Both the position numbers and the translations under genes were made by a program. The notes beneath the pieces are model-generated. The model made no database searches. It was not told the origin of the DNA and worked only from the letters and a program-made list of their open reading frames with translations. A stretch of DNA of 64,000 nucleotides from NCBI RefSeq assembly GCF_000621705.1, contig NZ_JHXO01000001.1, positions 124,001 to 188,000 on the forward strand, in the 5' to 3' direction. Source of the stretch: Prolixibacter bellariivorans ATCC BAA-1284. Lineage in GTDB: Bacteria > Bacteroidota > Bacteroidia > Bacteroidales > Prolixibacteraceae. Below, piece by piece: positions 53,488-63,081 of this stretch. Positions within the stretch are counted from its first letter, which is position 1; the number at the start of each line of letters is the position of its first letter.

Positions 53488-54513
53488 ATGAGCGACTTCA
53501 TTGATCTCAGGGGCAATCAGGTTTCTGAAACTGAACGTGAATTTGATAATAAGTTACGTCCGCTTCGTTTCCAGGATTTTAAAGGGCAGGCTAAGATTGT
53601 TGAAAACCTGCAGGTATTTGTCAAAGCTGCGCTCATGCGGGGTGATGCTCTCGATCATGTCTTGCTTCACGGCCCTCCCGGATTAGGAAAAACTACCCTC
53701 TCAAATATTCTGGCCAATGAATTAGGTGTTAATTTAAAATTGACTTCCGGACCGGTATTGGATAAACCAGGTGATTTGGCCGGATTGCTGACCAACCTCG
53801 AAGCAAATGACGTACTGTTTATCGATGAAATACACCGGTTAAGTCCTGTTGTGGAAGAATATCTGTATTCGGCTATGGAAGATTACCGGATTGATATCAT
53901 GATCGATAAAGGTCCCAGTGCTCGTTCCATTCAGTTGGAGTTAAATCCGTTTACACTAATTGGAGCTACTACCCGGTCGGGTTTGTTAACAAGTCCGTTG
54001 CGCGCACGTTTTGGAATCAACTGTCACCTCGAATATTACGATACGGAAATACTGACAGGTATTGTGCAACGATCGGCTTCCATTCTGAATGTTCCGATTA
54101 ATCGTGATGCTGCACTTGAAATAGCCTCACGAAGCCGTGGTACGCCGCGAATAGTGAACGCTCTCCTTCGCCGGGTACGTGACTTTGCCATGGTGAAAGG
54201 AAACGGCAAAATAGACATCGAAATCACCCGTTTTAGCTTAGAGGCCCTCAATATTGACAAACATGGGCTGGATGAAATGGATAACCGTATTCTGACGACT
54301 ATTATCGATAAATTTAAGGGAGGCCCGGTTGGAATCAGTACGATTGCTACTGCAGTTGGTGAAGATGGAGGAACCATTGAGGAAGTTTATGAGCCTTTCC
54401 TTATTAAGGAAGGCTTTTTAAAAAGAACACCCCGTGGGAGGGAAGCTACAGAGCATGCTTATCATCACCTGGGAAGATCGAAAATTGACGGAGATAATCC
54501 ATCTCTGTTTTAA
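53488..54513 (+). CDS. ruvB: Holliday junction DNA helicase RuvB
   Basis: Hexameric AAA+ motor for branch migration. The 341-residue protein has [19 protein letters not shown] at the N terminus, Walker A in [15 protein letters not shown] near residue 60, Walker B in [11 protein letters not shown] near 111, sensor 1 in IGATTRSG and sensor 2/arginine finger in [18 protein letters not shown]. The C-terminal winged helix ends the protein normally. RuvA and RuvC are not in this window. Confidence 0.97.
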   Translation: MSDFIDLRGNQVSETEREFDNKLRPLRFQDFKGQAKIVENLQVFVKAALMRGDALDHVLLHGPPGLGKTTLSNILANELGVNLKLTSGPVLDKPGDLAGLLTNLEANDVLFIDEIHRLSPVVEEYLYSAMEDYRIDIMIDKGPSARSIQLELNPFTLIGATTRSGLLTSPLRARFGINCHLEYYDTEILTGIVQRSASILNVPINRDAALEIASRSRGTPRIVNALLRRVRDFAMVKGNGKIDIEITRFSLEALNIDKHGLDEMDNRILTTIIDKFKGGPVGISTIATAVGEDGGTIEEVYEPFLIKEGFLKRTPRGREATEHAYHHLGRSKIDGDNPSLF

Positions 54514-54518
54514 AATAA

Positions 54519-54549
54519 AAAGGCCGGTACAAATGAAGTACCGGCCTTT
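54519..54549. terminator. Bidirectional terminator between ruvB and glutaminyl cyclase gene
   Basis: A perfect 12-bp stem (54519-54530 with 54538-54549), a 7-nt loop, and A- and T-rich flanks on both sides. Confidence 0.9.
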
Positions 54550-54570
54550 CTTTTATCTTTTTTCCTTCAT

Positions 54571-55650
54571 TTATTTCTTTACAGGGACAATTTCGAAAAG
54601 TTTTGGCCACAGTTTTCCGGTTACGTAAATGGCGTTGGTTTTGGCATCCCAGGCAATTCCGTTCAATACATCAATCGGTTTATTTTCATCGCGGTACATT
54701 ACACTGAGTAAACCGGTTAAATCAATCCTTCCAAGTACTTTTCCATTGTTAGGGTCAATTCTGACAATCGTATTCGTCGTCCAGACATTAGCCCAAATTT
54801 CACCGTTGATGTATTCCAATTCGTTCAGAAATTTTACGGCGCCTTTGTTATCGTAAACACTCAATGTTTTTATAACCTGAAGATTGTCAGGGTTGAGAAA
54901 ACGGAGGTTTTCTGTTCCGTCACTCATGATGAGATTCGTTCCATCGTTAGTCAATCCCCACCCTTCTTTGGCGTCAAAATGCCAATCTCCGGTTTTATCG
55001 AATGTTTTGGCATTATAAATAAAGCCGGTTTGCGCCTTATAGGTAAGCTGGTAGAGTTTGTTGTTTAGTATGGAAATTCCTTCACCAAAGTATTTGTTGT
55101 CCAGCTTCTTCTCCTGTACAATTTTTCCAGTCTTCAGAATTTGTTTAGCAATTACTGATTGACCTTTTTCCCCCGTTCCTTCGTACAAATAACCGTCGTG
55201 AATCAGTAAACCTTCGGTGAAAAATTTAGTATTGTGAGGGTAGGTTGCAGTAATTTTGTACGTGTAATCAACGGGCTTGGTATCGGAAACAATGGTAAAA
55301 TCGGAATAGTTTTCACCCGTTACGCTGTCAGTTTTGATGGCGGTAACCTTTATGGAATGCTTTCCCATCGACATTTGATGAGTCGCTACCTTAATTTCGT
55401 TTTCCAGTGTTTTTCCGCTGAAGTAAGTTTTTCCGTCAACCTCTACAGTTATGTTCTGGATGGTGCCGTTTTTTACATTGGTTTTAGTTTGGATGGTCAA
55501 TGGAGTTCCTTGTGGGTACAGTTTACTTTTGGGCAAAACCTCGATGGATGTTACCGGTTTTCGGGAACGCTTCGGGGTACTTGAACATTGGAACAAAAGA
55601 ATTCCTGTTAATGACAGGAAGAATGTGAGAACAGCTAACTTTTTCATCAT
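54571..55650 (-). CDS. Glutaminyl-peptide cyclotransferase, lipoprotein
   Basis: A 359-residue secreted enzyme that would form N-terminal pyroglutamate. The lipobox LLFQCS gives a lipidated Cys at about residue 22. Residues 30-125 are an Ig-like region, and from 130 a five-bladed beta-propeller of the plant/bacterial QC type follows (YPHNTKFFTEGLLIHDGYLYEGTG, YKAQTGFIYN, GWGLTNDGTNLIMSDG, LNGIAWDAKTNAIYVTGKLWPKLFEI). Placement in the periplasm or outer membrane is inferred. Confidence 0.91.
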   Translation of the reverse strand: MMKKLAVLTFFLSLTGILLFQCSSTPKRSRKPVTSIEVLPKSKLYPQGTPLTIQTKTNVKNGTIQNITVEVDGKTYFSGKTLENEIKVATHQMSMGKHSIKVTAIKTDSVTGENYSDFTIVSDTKPVDYTYKITATYPHNTKFFTEGLLIHDGYLYEGTGEKGQSVIAKQILKTGKIVQEKKLDNKYFGEGISILNNKLYQLTYKAQTGFIYNAKTFDKTGDWHFDAKEGWGLTNDGTNLIMSDGTENLRFLNPDNLQVIKTLSVYDNKGAVKFLNELEYINGEIWANVWTTNTIVRIDPNNGKVLGRIDLTGLLSVMYRDENKPIDVLNGIAWDAKTNAIYVTGKLWPKLFEIVPVKK

Positions 55651-55753
55651 ATCAACTGGTAAACAAACAACGAAATTTAAAAATGGTAATGGTCAGCGGC
55701 AAATTTTCAAAATTTTCGGCAGTTATTAACAATTTTGCCTGATTTATTAAAAT

Positions 55754-55769
55754 TGCTTCACGTGGAACG
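55754..55769. other. Degenerate parS-like site
   Basis: TGCTTCACGTGGAACG matches the ParB-binding consensus TGTTNCACGTGNAACA at all but two fixed positions. It is intergenic, about 12.9 kb from the perfect site, on the other side of the candidate origin. Confidence 0.45.
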
Positions 55770-55894
55770 CTTTTGTTTACTGCTTTCCACGGTAGTGAAG
55801 TGTCAATAATTCATGTGAATAAATACGTTTGAGCGACGAAGTAAAAAATTTTGCGCTTTCTCGCAAAGTCTCTTCGATGTACAACGGCTAACCT

Positions 55895-55902
55895 TATATT
55901 TG
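55895..55902 (+). promoter_or_regulatory. -7 box upstream of the flippase gene
   Basis: TATATTTG matches TAnnTTTG, 37 bp before the start at 55940. No TTTG -33 element is evident. Confidence 0.5.
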
Positions 55903-55939
55903 TAAAAGTAAAATAATTCATCGTTAATAAAGCACCGAT

Positions 55940-57409
55940 TTGAGCGCACTGAAAAAACTGGCCGGAGAAACCGTCATTTATGGTGGTTCGAGCATCATTG
56001 GACGATTTCTTAACTGGTGGTTGGTTCCTTTCTATACCCGGATGTTTCTTCCGGAACAATATGGTATTGTCAGTAATGTTTATGCCTATGTTGCATTTTT
56101 GCTGATTCTGCTAACCTATGGAATGGAAACTTCTTTCTTCCGGTTTGCCGGAAAAAGTAAAAAACCTGACGAAGTTTATAGTACAACGCTTATTTCGTTG
56201 CTGGTTACATCAATCTCATTTGTGCTGGCAGTTTTTGTCTTTTCAGGAAATATTGCTGACTGGATGGAATACCCCAGTCATCCTGAATATATCCGTTGGA
56301 TGGGATTAACAGTAGCGCTCGACGCATTTACCTCCATTCCATTTGCGCGGCTTCGCCTCAAAAGTCGGCCGGTTCGGTTTGCTTTCGTGAAGCTAACAGG
56401 AATATTTGTCAACATCGGTTTAAATATTTTCCTGATTTATTACTGTCCTAAAATTATTGATGCAAATCCCGATTCCATTTTCAGGTACATTTACAATCCT
56501 CATATCGGAATTGGGTATGTGTTTATCTCGAATCTGGTTTCATCTGCTGTTATGTTGCTGCTTCTCTTTCCCGATTTCATCAGAAAGAAAATGGTATTCG
56601 ACAAGCAATTACTGCTGCAGATGCTTCGGTATGGATGGCCTTTGCTTATTGTTGGTTTGGCCGGAATGGCAAATCAGAATATCGAAAAAATACTGATGCC
56701 AAAATTATTACCTGCATCAGTTGATGGTTTGAAACAACTGGGAATTTATGCGGCCAACTTCAAGCTGGCTGTTCTGATGAACCTCTTTATTCAGGCATTC
56801 CGTTATTCGTTCGAACCGTTTTTCTTTTCACATTACAAAGGAGAAGATTCGAAAATGACTTATGCCCTGGTGATGAAATACTTTGTCATTTTCGGACTGA
56901 TCATCTTTCTGGGCGTGATGCTGTACATTGGTATGGCCAAGTATTTTATTGGGTCCCGTTATTACGAGGGTTTGCGAATTGTTCCCTTCATCCTGATGGG
57001 ATATTTCTTTCAGGGAATATTTTATACCCTCTCGCTATGGTACAAACTGACCGATAAAACCAGTTACGGCGCCAAACTGGCGTTGTTGGGAGCTGTAATC
57101 ACCATTGGATTAAATGTGTTGTTTATTCCGGTTCTGGGATATATGGCATCAGCGTTGGCATTTTTGGTCGCTTCGGTTGCTATGACCGTTGCTTCTTATA
57201 TTCTTGGACAAAAACATTTCCCGGTAAAATACGATTTGAAAAGAGTAGCACTTTATTTTGTCGTTGCCTTGGTCCTTTATGCTGTAGGAGTGAACATCAA
57301 CATATCGAATATTGTCATTCATTATGCCCTTCGGACAATTGTCATCTTGATTTTCCTGGGATTTGTTGTTGTAAAAGAAAAAAGAGAACTGAAACGTTTG
57401 TTTGTTTAG
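55940..57409 (+). CDS. Wzx-type oligosaccharide/lipid flippase
   Basis: A 489-residue MOP-superfamily membrane protein with about 14 hydrophobic segments. The N terminus MSALKKLAGETVIYGGSSIIGRF is typical of polysaccharide biosynthesis (RfbX/Wzx) proteins and comes from a TTG at 55940. It would move a lipid-linked glycan across the inner membrane, but no glycosyltransferases are nearby. In Bacteroidota this gene is often found just before dut and the TPR-DUF4292-EnvC genes, as here. Confidence 0.88.
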   Translation: MSALKKLAGETVIYGGSSIIGRFLNWWLVPFYTRMFLPEQYGIVSNVYAYVAFLLILLTYGMETSFFRFAGKSKKPDEVYSTTLISLLVTSISFVLAVFVFSGNIADWMEYPSHPEYIRWMGLTVALDAFTSIPFARLRLKSRPVRFAFVKLTGIFVNIGLNIFLIYYCPKIIDANPDSIFRYIYNPHIGIGYVFISNLVSSAVMLLLLFPDFIRKKMVFDKQLLLQMLRYGWPLLIVGLAGMANQNIEKILMPKLLPASVDGLKQLGIYAANFKLAVLMNLFIQAFRYSFEPFFFSHYKGEDSKMTYALVMKYFVIFGLIIFLGVMLYIGMAKYFIGSRYYEGLRIVPFILMGYFFQGIFYTLSLWYKLTDKTSYGAKLALLGAVITIGLNVLFIPVLGYMASALAFLVASVAMTVASYILGQKHFPVKYDLKRVALYFVVALVLYAVGVNINISNIVIHYALRTIVILIFLGFVVVKEKRELKRLFV

Positions 57410-57492
57410 GACTTGACAAGGCAAAACATTTTTTAACTAATTGGTTTCGCTTAAGTTTTATATCTTAGCGAGTTAAATACCGAAATGAACAT

Positions 57493-57927
57493 ATGGAAGT
57501 GAAAATTGTCAATCATTCAGGTCACCCTCTGCCGCACTATAGCACTGAACACTCAGCCGGTATGGATTTGAGGGCCAGCCTGAAACAAGATATTGTTTTA
57601 AAACCCCTTGAACGTACGCTGGTTCCTACTGGACTTTTTATTGAACTTCCTGTAGGATACGAAGCACAGGTTCGACCCCGTAGCGGTCTTGCTTTGAAAA
57701 AAGGCATTACCGTTTTGAATTCTCCCGGAACCATCGATGCTGATTATCGTGGTGAAATTAGGGTTATCCTCATCAATCTTTCCTCCGAAGAATTTGTTAT
57801 TTCCGATGGCGAGCGTATTGCACAAATGGTAGTCGCTCAGCACGAAAAAGTGGAATGGGTGAAAGTGACTGAATTGGTTGAAACAGTTCGCGGTGAAGGC
57901 GGATTCGGGCACACCGGAAAAAATTAA
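57493..57927 (+). CDS. dut: dUTP diphosphatase
   Basis: Hydrolyses dUTP to dUMP, keeping uracil out of DNA. The 144-residue trimeric enzyme has all five motifs: HSAGMDLRA (1), [12 protein letters not shown] (2), [14 protein letters not shown] (3), GERIAQMVV (4) and [11 protein letters not shown] (5). It lies 83 bp after the flippase and 36 bp before the TPR lipoprotein gene. Confidence 0.97.
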   Translation: MEVKIVNHSGHPLPHYSTEHSAGMDLRASLKQDIVLKPLERTLVPTGLFIELPVGYEAQVRPRSGLALKKGITVLNSPGTIDADYRGEIRVILINLSSEEFVISDGERIAQMVVAQHEKVEWVKVTELVETVRGEGGFGHTGKN

Positions 57928-57963
57928 ATTATACACAGGCACACGGTGCTATTAATTAACACC

Positions 57964-59733
57964 ATGATTAGAAAAAATACAATTACCTACTGGGTTCTGT
58001 TTCTGGCCCTCGTTGGTTTGTCATCTTGTACAGCAACAAAACAAGTGGCACAGAAAACTCCTGAAAAACAGGTGGCACAGGAAACAACTCAGGTTACCAA
58101 AGATCAGGAAAGGGAATTTCAATATTTGTTAATTGAAGGGTTAAAGCAGAAAGCATTGGGAAATATTGATAAAGCCATCCCTATTTTCTCGCGTTGCCTC
58201 GAAATTGATCCTTCTTCTTCGACAGCCATGTTCGAGTTGGCAAATATTCACATTGCCAAAGGGGATTTTACCAGCGCGATGTTATTGCTCGAAAAAGCAG
58301 TTGCCAACAATCCCGAAAATGAATATTACCATTTGATGTTGGCGCGCGTTTATCAGCAAAATAAACAGTTCGATAAAGCGGCCGACCAATACGGACAGCT
58401 GGCCATTCTGGTTCCCGGAAACGATGATTACAAGTATTATCATGCTTCATTGCTGGCCCAGGCTGGTAAGTACGAAGATGCGTTGAAAGCATTTGATGTA
58501 CTTCAACAATCGACAGGCCCGCTGGAACAAATAGCGGTGGCGAAACAGCAGCTTTACCTCAAAATGGGGAAAAAGAAAGAAGCATTTAATGAAATTGAAG
58601 GATTGATTAAAAACAATCCGAAAGATACCCGTTACTACGGTTTGTTGGCCGATATGTACCTGGCCGACGGAGATAGTGCGAAAGCATTGGAGTTTTACCA
58701 TAAAATTTTGAAAATCAATCCGGATAACGGTTTTGTGCAAATTTCGCTGGCTAATTTTTATCGCGAAAGCGGAAAACCGGATGAAGCATATAAACATTTG
58801 TTATTAGCGTTCAAAAATCCAAACCTGGATGTTGATACGAAGATTCAGATGTATGCGATGATTGCTCGTAAGGATAGCGACAAGGTGACCGATGCTCAGG
58901 AGCTCGAATTGCTAAAAGCAATGATGAATGCCAACATGGATGATGAGCGTCCCCGTGCCATGTATGTGGATTACCTTATCCAGCAGAATAAGATTGAAAA
59001 GGCCCGTGATGAGATGCGTATTGTGGTGGGAATGAATAAGGATAATATTCAGTACTGGCAACGATTGCTGTTCCTCGACAATAACTTGCAGGACTGGAAG
59101 GCCATGTACACCGATGGTGATGATGCGCTCAAATACTTCCCGAGTCAGCCGCTTGTATACATCATGAAGGCAGTTGGTGCTTTACAAATGGAAAAATACC
59201 AGGATGTTATTTCTATTTTAGACAAGGGGCAACAGTATGTCGGCGATAATAATCAGGTGAGCTCGCAGTTTTATATGTATCGTGCGGAAGCGTTGTACAA
59301 AATGAAGAAACTGAAGGAGGCATACGCCATGTTCGACAAAGTTGTACAGCTCGATCCGACCAACTACACCGCGATGAACAACTATGCGTACTATCTGTCA
59401 TTGAGAAACGACAGTTTACAATTGGCCGAAAAGTTGAGTGGTAAGGTTGTGCAAGCCAATCCGGATAATGCAACCTTCCTGGATACTTATGCCTGGGTGC
59501 TTTTCAAGAAGAAAGATTACAAGTTGGCTAAATTCTATATGGAGTCTGCCATCCGGAACGACAACGATAAAAATCCGGTTCTGCTCGAGCATTATGGCGA
59601 TATTCTTTATTTCCTTGATGAAAAAGACAAAGCTTTGGAAAATTGGGAAAAGTCGGAGAAAATGGGAAATGACTCACCTACGCTGAAAGAGAAAATTAAG
59701 AAGAAAACCTACATCGAAGAAAATCCGAATTAA
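57964..59733 (+). CDS. TPR-repeat lipoprotein
   Basis: A 589-residue envelope protein. The signal ends in LVGLSSCTATK, a lipobox with Cys at about residue 22; ATG 57964 is chosen over a GTG at 57946. A short linker repeats the KQVAQ pentamer. The rest is a series of at least ten TPR-like units, such as KAIPIFSRCLEIDPSSSTAM, AMLLLEKAVANNPENEYYH, ALEFYHKILKINPDNGF and AYAMFDKVVQLDPTNYTA. It lies 2 bp before the DUF4292 gene and is probably cotranslated. The function is unknown. Confidence 0.9.
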   Translation: MIRKNTITYWVLFLALVGLSSCTATKQVAQKTPEKQVAQETTQVTKDQEREFQYLLIEGLKQKALGNIDKAIPIFSRCLEIDPSSSTAMFELANIHIAKGDFTSAMLLLEKAVANNPENEYYHLMLARVYQQNKQFDKAADQYGQLAILVPGNDDYKYYHASLLAQAGKYEDALKAFDVLQQSTGPLEQIAVAKQQLYLKMGKKKEAFNEIEGLIKNNPKDTRYYGLLADMYLADGDSAKALEFYHKILKINPDNGFVQISLANFYRESGKPDEAYKHLLLAFKNPNLDVDTKIQMYAMIARKDSDKVTDAQELELLKAMMNANMDDERPRAMYVDYLIQQNKIEKARDEMRIVVGMNKDNIQYWQRLLFLDNNLQDWKAMYTDGDDALKYFPSQPLVYIMKAVGALQMEKYQDVISILDKGQQYVGDNNQVSSQFYMYRAEALYKMKKLKEAYAMFDKVVQLDPTNYTAMNNYAYYLSLRNDSLQLAEKLSGKVVQANPDNATFLDTYAWVLFKKKDYKLAKFYMESAIRNDNDKNPVLLEHYGDILYFLDEKDKALENWEKSEKMGNDSPTLKEKIKKKTYIEENPN

Positions 59734-59735
59734 CC

Positions 59736-60617
59736 GTGTTAAAAATTACCAGGAGAGTTGTATTCCGTTTTATCTGGGTTGGCATCATAGCAACACTTTT
59801 ATTTTCATGTAAATCGACTGAAAAAATTACGACGGCCAGGAAGATTAGGCACATGAGCTGTGGACGTATTTTGAAGAACGTTTCAGTGAATGAGCCATCT
59901 TATGAAAACATGTCTGTTAAACGAGTTTCAGTTAGTGTGGAAGCGCAAGGTAAGAGCCATTCATTCAGGGCTTCGTACCGAATTAAAAGAGATAGTGTTA
60001 TACAGATTAATGCACAGAAAGCTACCATTCCGGTAGGTAAACTGGAGATTACCCCCGATACCTTCCGGGCGGTTTATTATATCGACAAAGAGTATTACGA
60101 AGGTGCTTTGAATTATTTATCAAAGCGAATGGGGATGGACATTGGCTTTGATATGTTCGAAGCAATTTTCACCAACCAGCTCTTTTCGTTTCGAAATAAT
60201 CCGAAAGACCGCGATTTCAGAGATTTTCATTGTGTAATTGATGATGGTATGTACCGGATTTCGTCAATGAAAGATCGAAAGTTGCGGAAGGTTATCCGGA
60301 AGGAGGAAAAATTGGAACGATACCGAAACCGCTTTGATGAAGAGCATTTAATAAGGCAGGATATTTACGTGGACCCGAACAGGTTTGTGATACGAAAACT
60401 GGTATTTAACGATATCGATTATAATCGTACCATGAGTTTGGATTTCTCCCATTTTGAGATGATTGATGGTCGATGGTTTCCGGAGGAAATCCGTCTCAAA
60501 TACACCGGCAAGGAAAATTACGAGGTAAAAGTAAAACTCAGCCGGATTTCGTTTGATCAACCGGAATCTTTTAATTTTAGAATTCCATCGAAATACAAAC
60601 AAATATTGCTGAACTAA
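59736..60617 (+). CDS. DUF4292-family lipoprotein
   Basis: A 293-residue protein with a lipobox-type signal (LFSCKS near residue 27), starting at GTG 59736. The rest is a beta-rich DUF4292 domain, whose fold class resembles LolA/LolB-type lipid-binding barrels, so lipid or lipoprotein handling is possible but unproven. Its genes upstream (TPR) and downstream (EnvC, 3 bp) form a tightly spaced envelope unit. Confidence 0.87.
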   Translation: MLKITRRVVFRFIWVGIIATLLFSCKSTEKITTARKIRHMSCGRILKNVSVNEPSYENMSVKRVSVSVEAQGKSHSFRASYRIKRDSVIQINAQKATIPVGKLEITPDTFRAVYYIDKEYYEGALNYLSKRMGMDIGFDMFEAIFTNQLFSFRNNPKDRDFRDFHCVIDDGMYRISSMKDRKLRKVIRKEEKLERYRNRFDEEHLIRQDIYVDPNRFVIRKLVFNDIDYNRTMSLDFSHFEMIDGRWFPEEIRLKYTGKENYEVKVKLSRISFDQPESFNFRIPSKYKQILLN

Positions 60618-60620
60618 TCC

Positions 60621-61823
60621 ATGAAAAGGTGTACTGGCATTTTGATAGCTTTGTTTTTTGTGCTGGCAGGAGTCACATCGGCTTCAGCTCAGTCGCTTTC
60701 TGAGCTTCGAAAGAAAAAGCAAAAAACAGCTGAAGAGATCAAGTATACCAATCAATTATTGGAAGAGACCAGTAAACACGCGCAGACTTCATTAAACCGG
60801 CTGGCGCTTCTAAATAGGCAAATCAGGTTACGTACACAGCTAATTAGTGAAATTAACGGTGAAATTGCTTACCTCGACAGTTCAATTTCCGACAATGCAT
60901 ACGTAGTCAATAGCCTGACTTCCGATTTAAAGAAGATTCGGGACAATTATGCTCAGATGATTCGGTATGCCAGGAGGAACGCTGATGCCAATAGCAAGCT
61001 TTTGTTTTTGTTATCAGCCGAGGATTTCAACCAGGCTTACAAACGGTTTCTTTACTTGCGGCAATATGCCGATTACCGGAAAAAGCAAGTGGAAGCAATT
61101 GTTGCTGTGAAAGATATTTTGGACAGCAAACTGGCTGATTTGGAAAAGCGCCGCAAAGAGAAGGAAGAGATGTTGGGGCAGAAGCGAGACGAATCAAATC
61201 AAATACGTCAGCAAAAGAACCAGCAAAACCAGTATTACGCTAACCTTCAGAAAAAGCGGCGCGATTTAAAGAAGAAGTTGGAACAGCAGCGTAAGGTTGA
61301 ACAACGTCTTCAAAATGAGATTGAGCGCATCATTGCTGAAGAAGCGAAGAAAAGTGCAGCCAAAAATAAGAAAGGCTTCAGTTTAACGCCCGCCGAAAAG
61401 GAACTGTCCGCTGATTTTGGAAAAAACAAGGGACGTTTCCCCTGGCCGGTTGACCGCGGTTTGATTACTGAGGAGTTTGGGGAACACGCCCATCCGGTAC
61501 TGAAACGTGTGATGGTGCGGAATAACGGTATCGATATTACAACGAGTGCAGGTGAAAAAGCACGTGCTATTTTCAGAGGAACGGTTTCGCGCGTAGTGGC
61601 TATACCGGGCGGTAACATGGCCGTAATTATCCGCCACGGAAATTACCTTACCGTTTATTCCAATCTGAGCGATGTGTTTGTTCGTGCGGGACAAAAAGTG
61701 GAAACGAAACAGGAAATTGGAAAAATATACACCGATCCGGGAGATAACAAAACCGTTTTGAAGTTTCAGCTTTGGCACGAGAATAAAAAGCAAAATCCCG
61801 AGGATTGGATTGTAAAAAAATAG
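60621..61823 (+). CDS. EnvC-type murein hydrolase activator with degenerate LytM domain
   Basis: A 400-residue exported protein. A signal peptide ends near ASAQS (about residue 24), followed by coiled coils (25-240) rich in Lys and Gln, then a C-terminal LytM (M23) domain. Zinc-ligand positions read NNGIDI (usual HxxxD), YSNLS (usual YAHLS) and KFQLWHEN (usual HxH), so His is replaced and the domain is probably inactive. This matches EnvC, which activates amidases during septum splitting. The start is ATG 60621, 3 bp after the DUF4292 stop. Confidence 0.9.
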   Translation: MKRCTGILIALFFVLAGVTSASAQSLSELRKKKQKTAEEIKYTNQLLEETSKHAQTSLNRLALLNRQIRLRTQLISEINGEIAYLDSSISDNAYVVNSLTSDLKKIRDNYAQMIRYARRNADANSKLLFLLSAEDFNQAYKRFLYLRQYADYRKKQVEAIVAVKDILDSKLADLEKRRKEKEEMLGQKRDESNQIRQQKNQQNQYYANLQKKRRDLKKKLEQQRKVEQRLQNEIERIIAEEAKKSAAKNKKGFSLTPAEKELSADFGKNKGRFPWPVDRGLITEEFGEHAHPVLKRVMVRNNGIDITTSAGEKARAIFRGTVSRVVAIPGGNMAVIIRHGNYLTVYSNLSDVFVRAGQKVETKQEIGKIYTDPGDNKTVLKFQLWHENKKQNPEDWIVKK

Positions 61824-61830
61824 CGAACAA

Positions 61831-61859
61831 AAAAAGCTGTCCCCCAAAGACAGCTTTTT
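61831..61859. terminator. Bidirectional terminator between EnvC and Crp-family genes
   Basis: A perfect 11-bp stem (61831-61841 with 61849-61859), a 7-nt loop, flanked by A and T runs, between convergent genes. Confidence 0.9.
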
Positions 61860-61863
61860 CATT

Positions 61864-62562
61864 TTATAAGTTGGCTACCCTTGTCAATCCGGGTAAATCG
61901 ATGATTCGTATTTTCCTTCCGTGAAGCTCGATCAATTGGTCGTGTTTAAACTCCGAAAGAAGCCGAATAACGGATTCTGTCGCCGTACCAACCATATTGG
62001 CCAATTCTTCCCGCGTAAGCGAAATTTGGAGCGTTTTATTGTCGTCCAGGTCAAAGCTGTCTTTCAACAACAGTAAAACTTCAGCAAGTCGTTCGCGAAC
62101 CGTTTTCTGTGCAATGTCTGTGATGAAATCGTTGGCATCTTTCAGCTCGGCACAAACAATACGCAGCATCGCCAGCGAAAACTTCGAGTTTTCATCAATC
62201 AGATACAGCAAAGTCTTGTATGGAATGTGGCATAAAACGGCGTCTTCGATAACTTTGGCGGTGGTACATGCCGATTCCTGACTAAGTAAAGAACGATAAG
62301 CAATGATATCTCCTTTCTTTACAAAGCGGATGATCTGCTCTTTGCCGTCGATTCCGGTTTTATAAATTTTCAGAATCCCACGGGTGATACAGTAAAATCC
62401 GGTTAACCGGTTACCTTCCCTATAGATTACGCTTCCCTTCTTGTAAAATGAACAGGTCTTTTCATAATTCAACCTTTCCATTTCGTCCGTTGTTAATGTC
62501 TGAAAGAAACGGAATTTGGAAAGATCGGCCTCCTCCTCTATGGGTTCATTATAATTTCTCAT
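61864..62562 (-). CDS. Crp/Fnr-family transcriptional regulator
   Basis: A 232-residue regulator. Residues 20-130 are a cyclic-nucleotide-binding-type beta barrel (GSVIYREGNRLTGFYCITRGILKIYK) and about 165-225 an Crp-type winged helix with SLTREELANMVGTATESVIRLLSEFK. The Fnr-type N-terminal Cys cluster is missing, so an O2-sensing Fe-S centre is unlikely; the ligand is unknown. It is divergent from osmC with a perfect palindrome in between. Confidence 0.92.
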   Translation of the reverse strand: MRNYNEPIEEEADLSKFRFFQTLTTDEMERLNYEKTCSFYKKGSVIYREGNRLTGFYCITRGILKIYKTGIDGKEQIIRFVKKGDIIAYRSLLSQESACTTAKVIEDAVLCHIPYKTLLYLIDENSKFSLAMLRIVCAELKDANDFITDIAQKTVRERLAEVLLLLKDSFDLDDNKTLQISLTREELANMVGTATESVIRLLSEFKHDQLIELHGRKIRIIDLPGLTRVANL

Positions 62563-62599
62563 TCTGAAAATGCGATTGAATTGAATAGTTTTTAGATTT

Positions 62600-62618
62600 C
62601 GTAAATATACAATTTACG
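62600..62618. promoter_or_regulatory. Candidate operator between the Crp-family gene and osmC
   Basis: CGTAAAT-ATACA-ATTTACG, a perfect 7-bp inverted repeat with 5-bp spacer, centred in the 102-bp divergent gap. The size and symmetry suit a dimeric Crp-family protein. Confidence 0.5.
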
Positions 62619-62664
62619 GTTCGAATAACTAAAAATGCTTGATTAACACTTAAAGCCTGATATT

Positions 62665-63078
62665 ATGAAACATATGGTGGATTTAGCATGGCATGAAAAC
62701 ATGTTTTTCGACACGGTTTTAGACGGACACCGCCTTACGATTGATGCTTCGGAAGAAAACGGTGGCACAGATAAAGGACCCCGGCCCAAGAAACTAATGC
62801 TATTAGCATTAGCAGGTTGCACTGCCATGGACGTGATATCGATGTTACGAAAAATGAAAATTATACCCGATAAATTCAATGTTATCGTTGAAGCGGATGT
62901 AACAGATGAACATCCGAAGAAATACGATAAGATGAAAGTAATCTATCAGTTTAGCGGAAAAGACCTTCCGTTAGCTAAGCTGGAGAGAGCTGTTCAATTA
63001 TCAGAAGAAAAGTATTGTGGCGTAAGTGCGGTTTATCGCGAAGCATTGGATATGACTTCGGAAATACGAATCGTCTGA
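62665..63078 (+). CDS. OsmC/Ohr-family protein
   Basis: A 137-residue thiol peroxidase-type protein. Peroxidatic Cys is in LALAGCTAMDVISML (near residue 52) and the second Cys in EEKYCGVSAVYREAL (near 118). These give the usual redox-active pair for peroxide reduction; the exact substrate is unknown. It is 3 bp upstream of the AraC gene and divergent from the Crp-family regulator. Confidence 0.92.
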   Translation: MKHMVDLAWHENMFFDTVLDGHRLTIDASEENGGTDKGPRPKKLMLLALAGCTAMDVISMLRKMKIIPDKFNVIVEADVTDEHPKKYDKMKVIYQFSGKDLPLAKLERAVQLSEEKYCGVSAVYREALDMTSEIRIV

Positions 63079-63081
63079 CCT

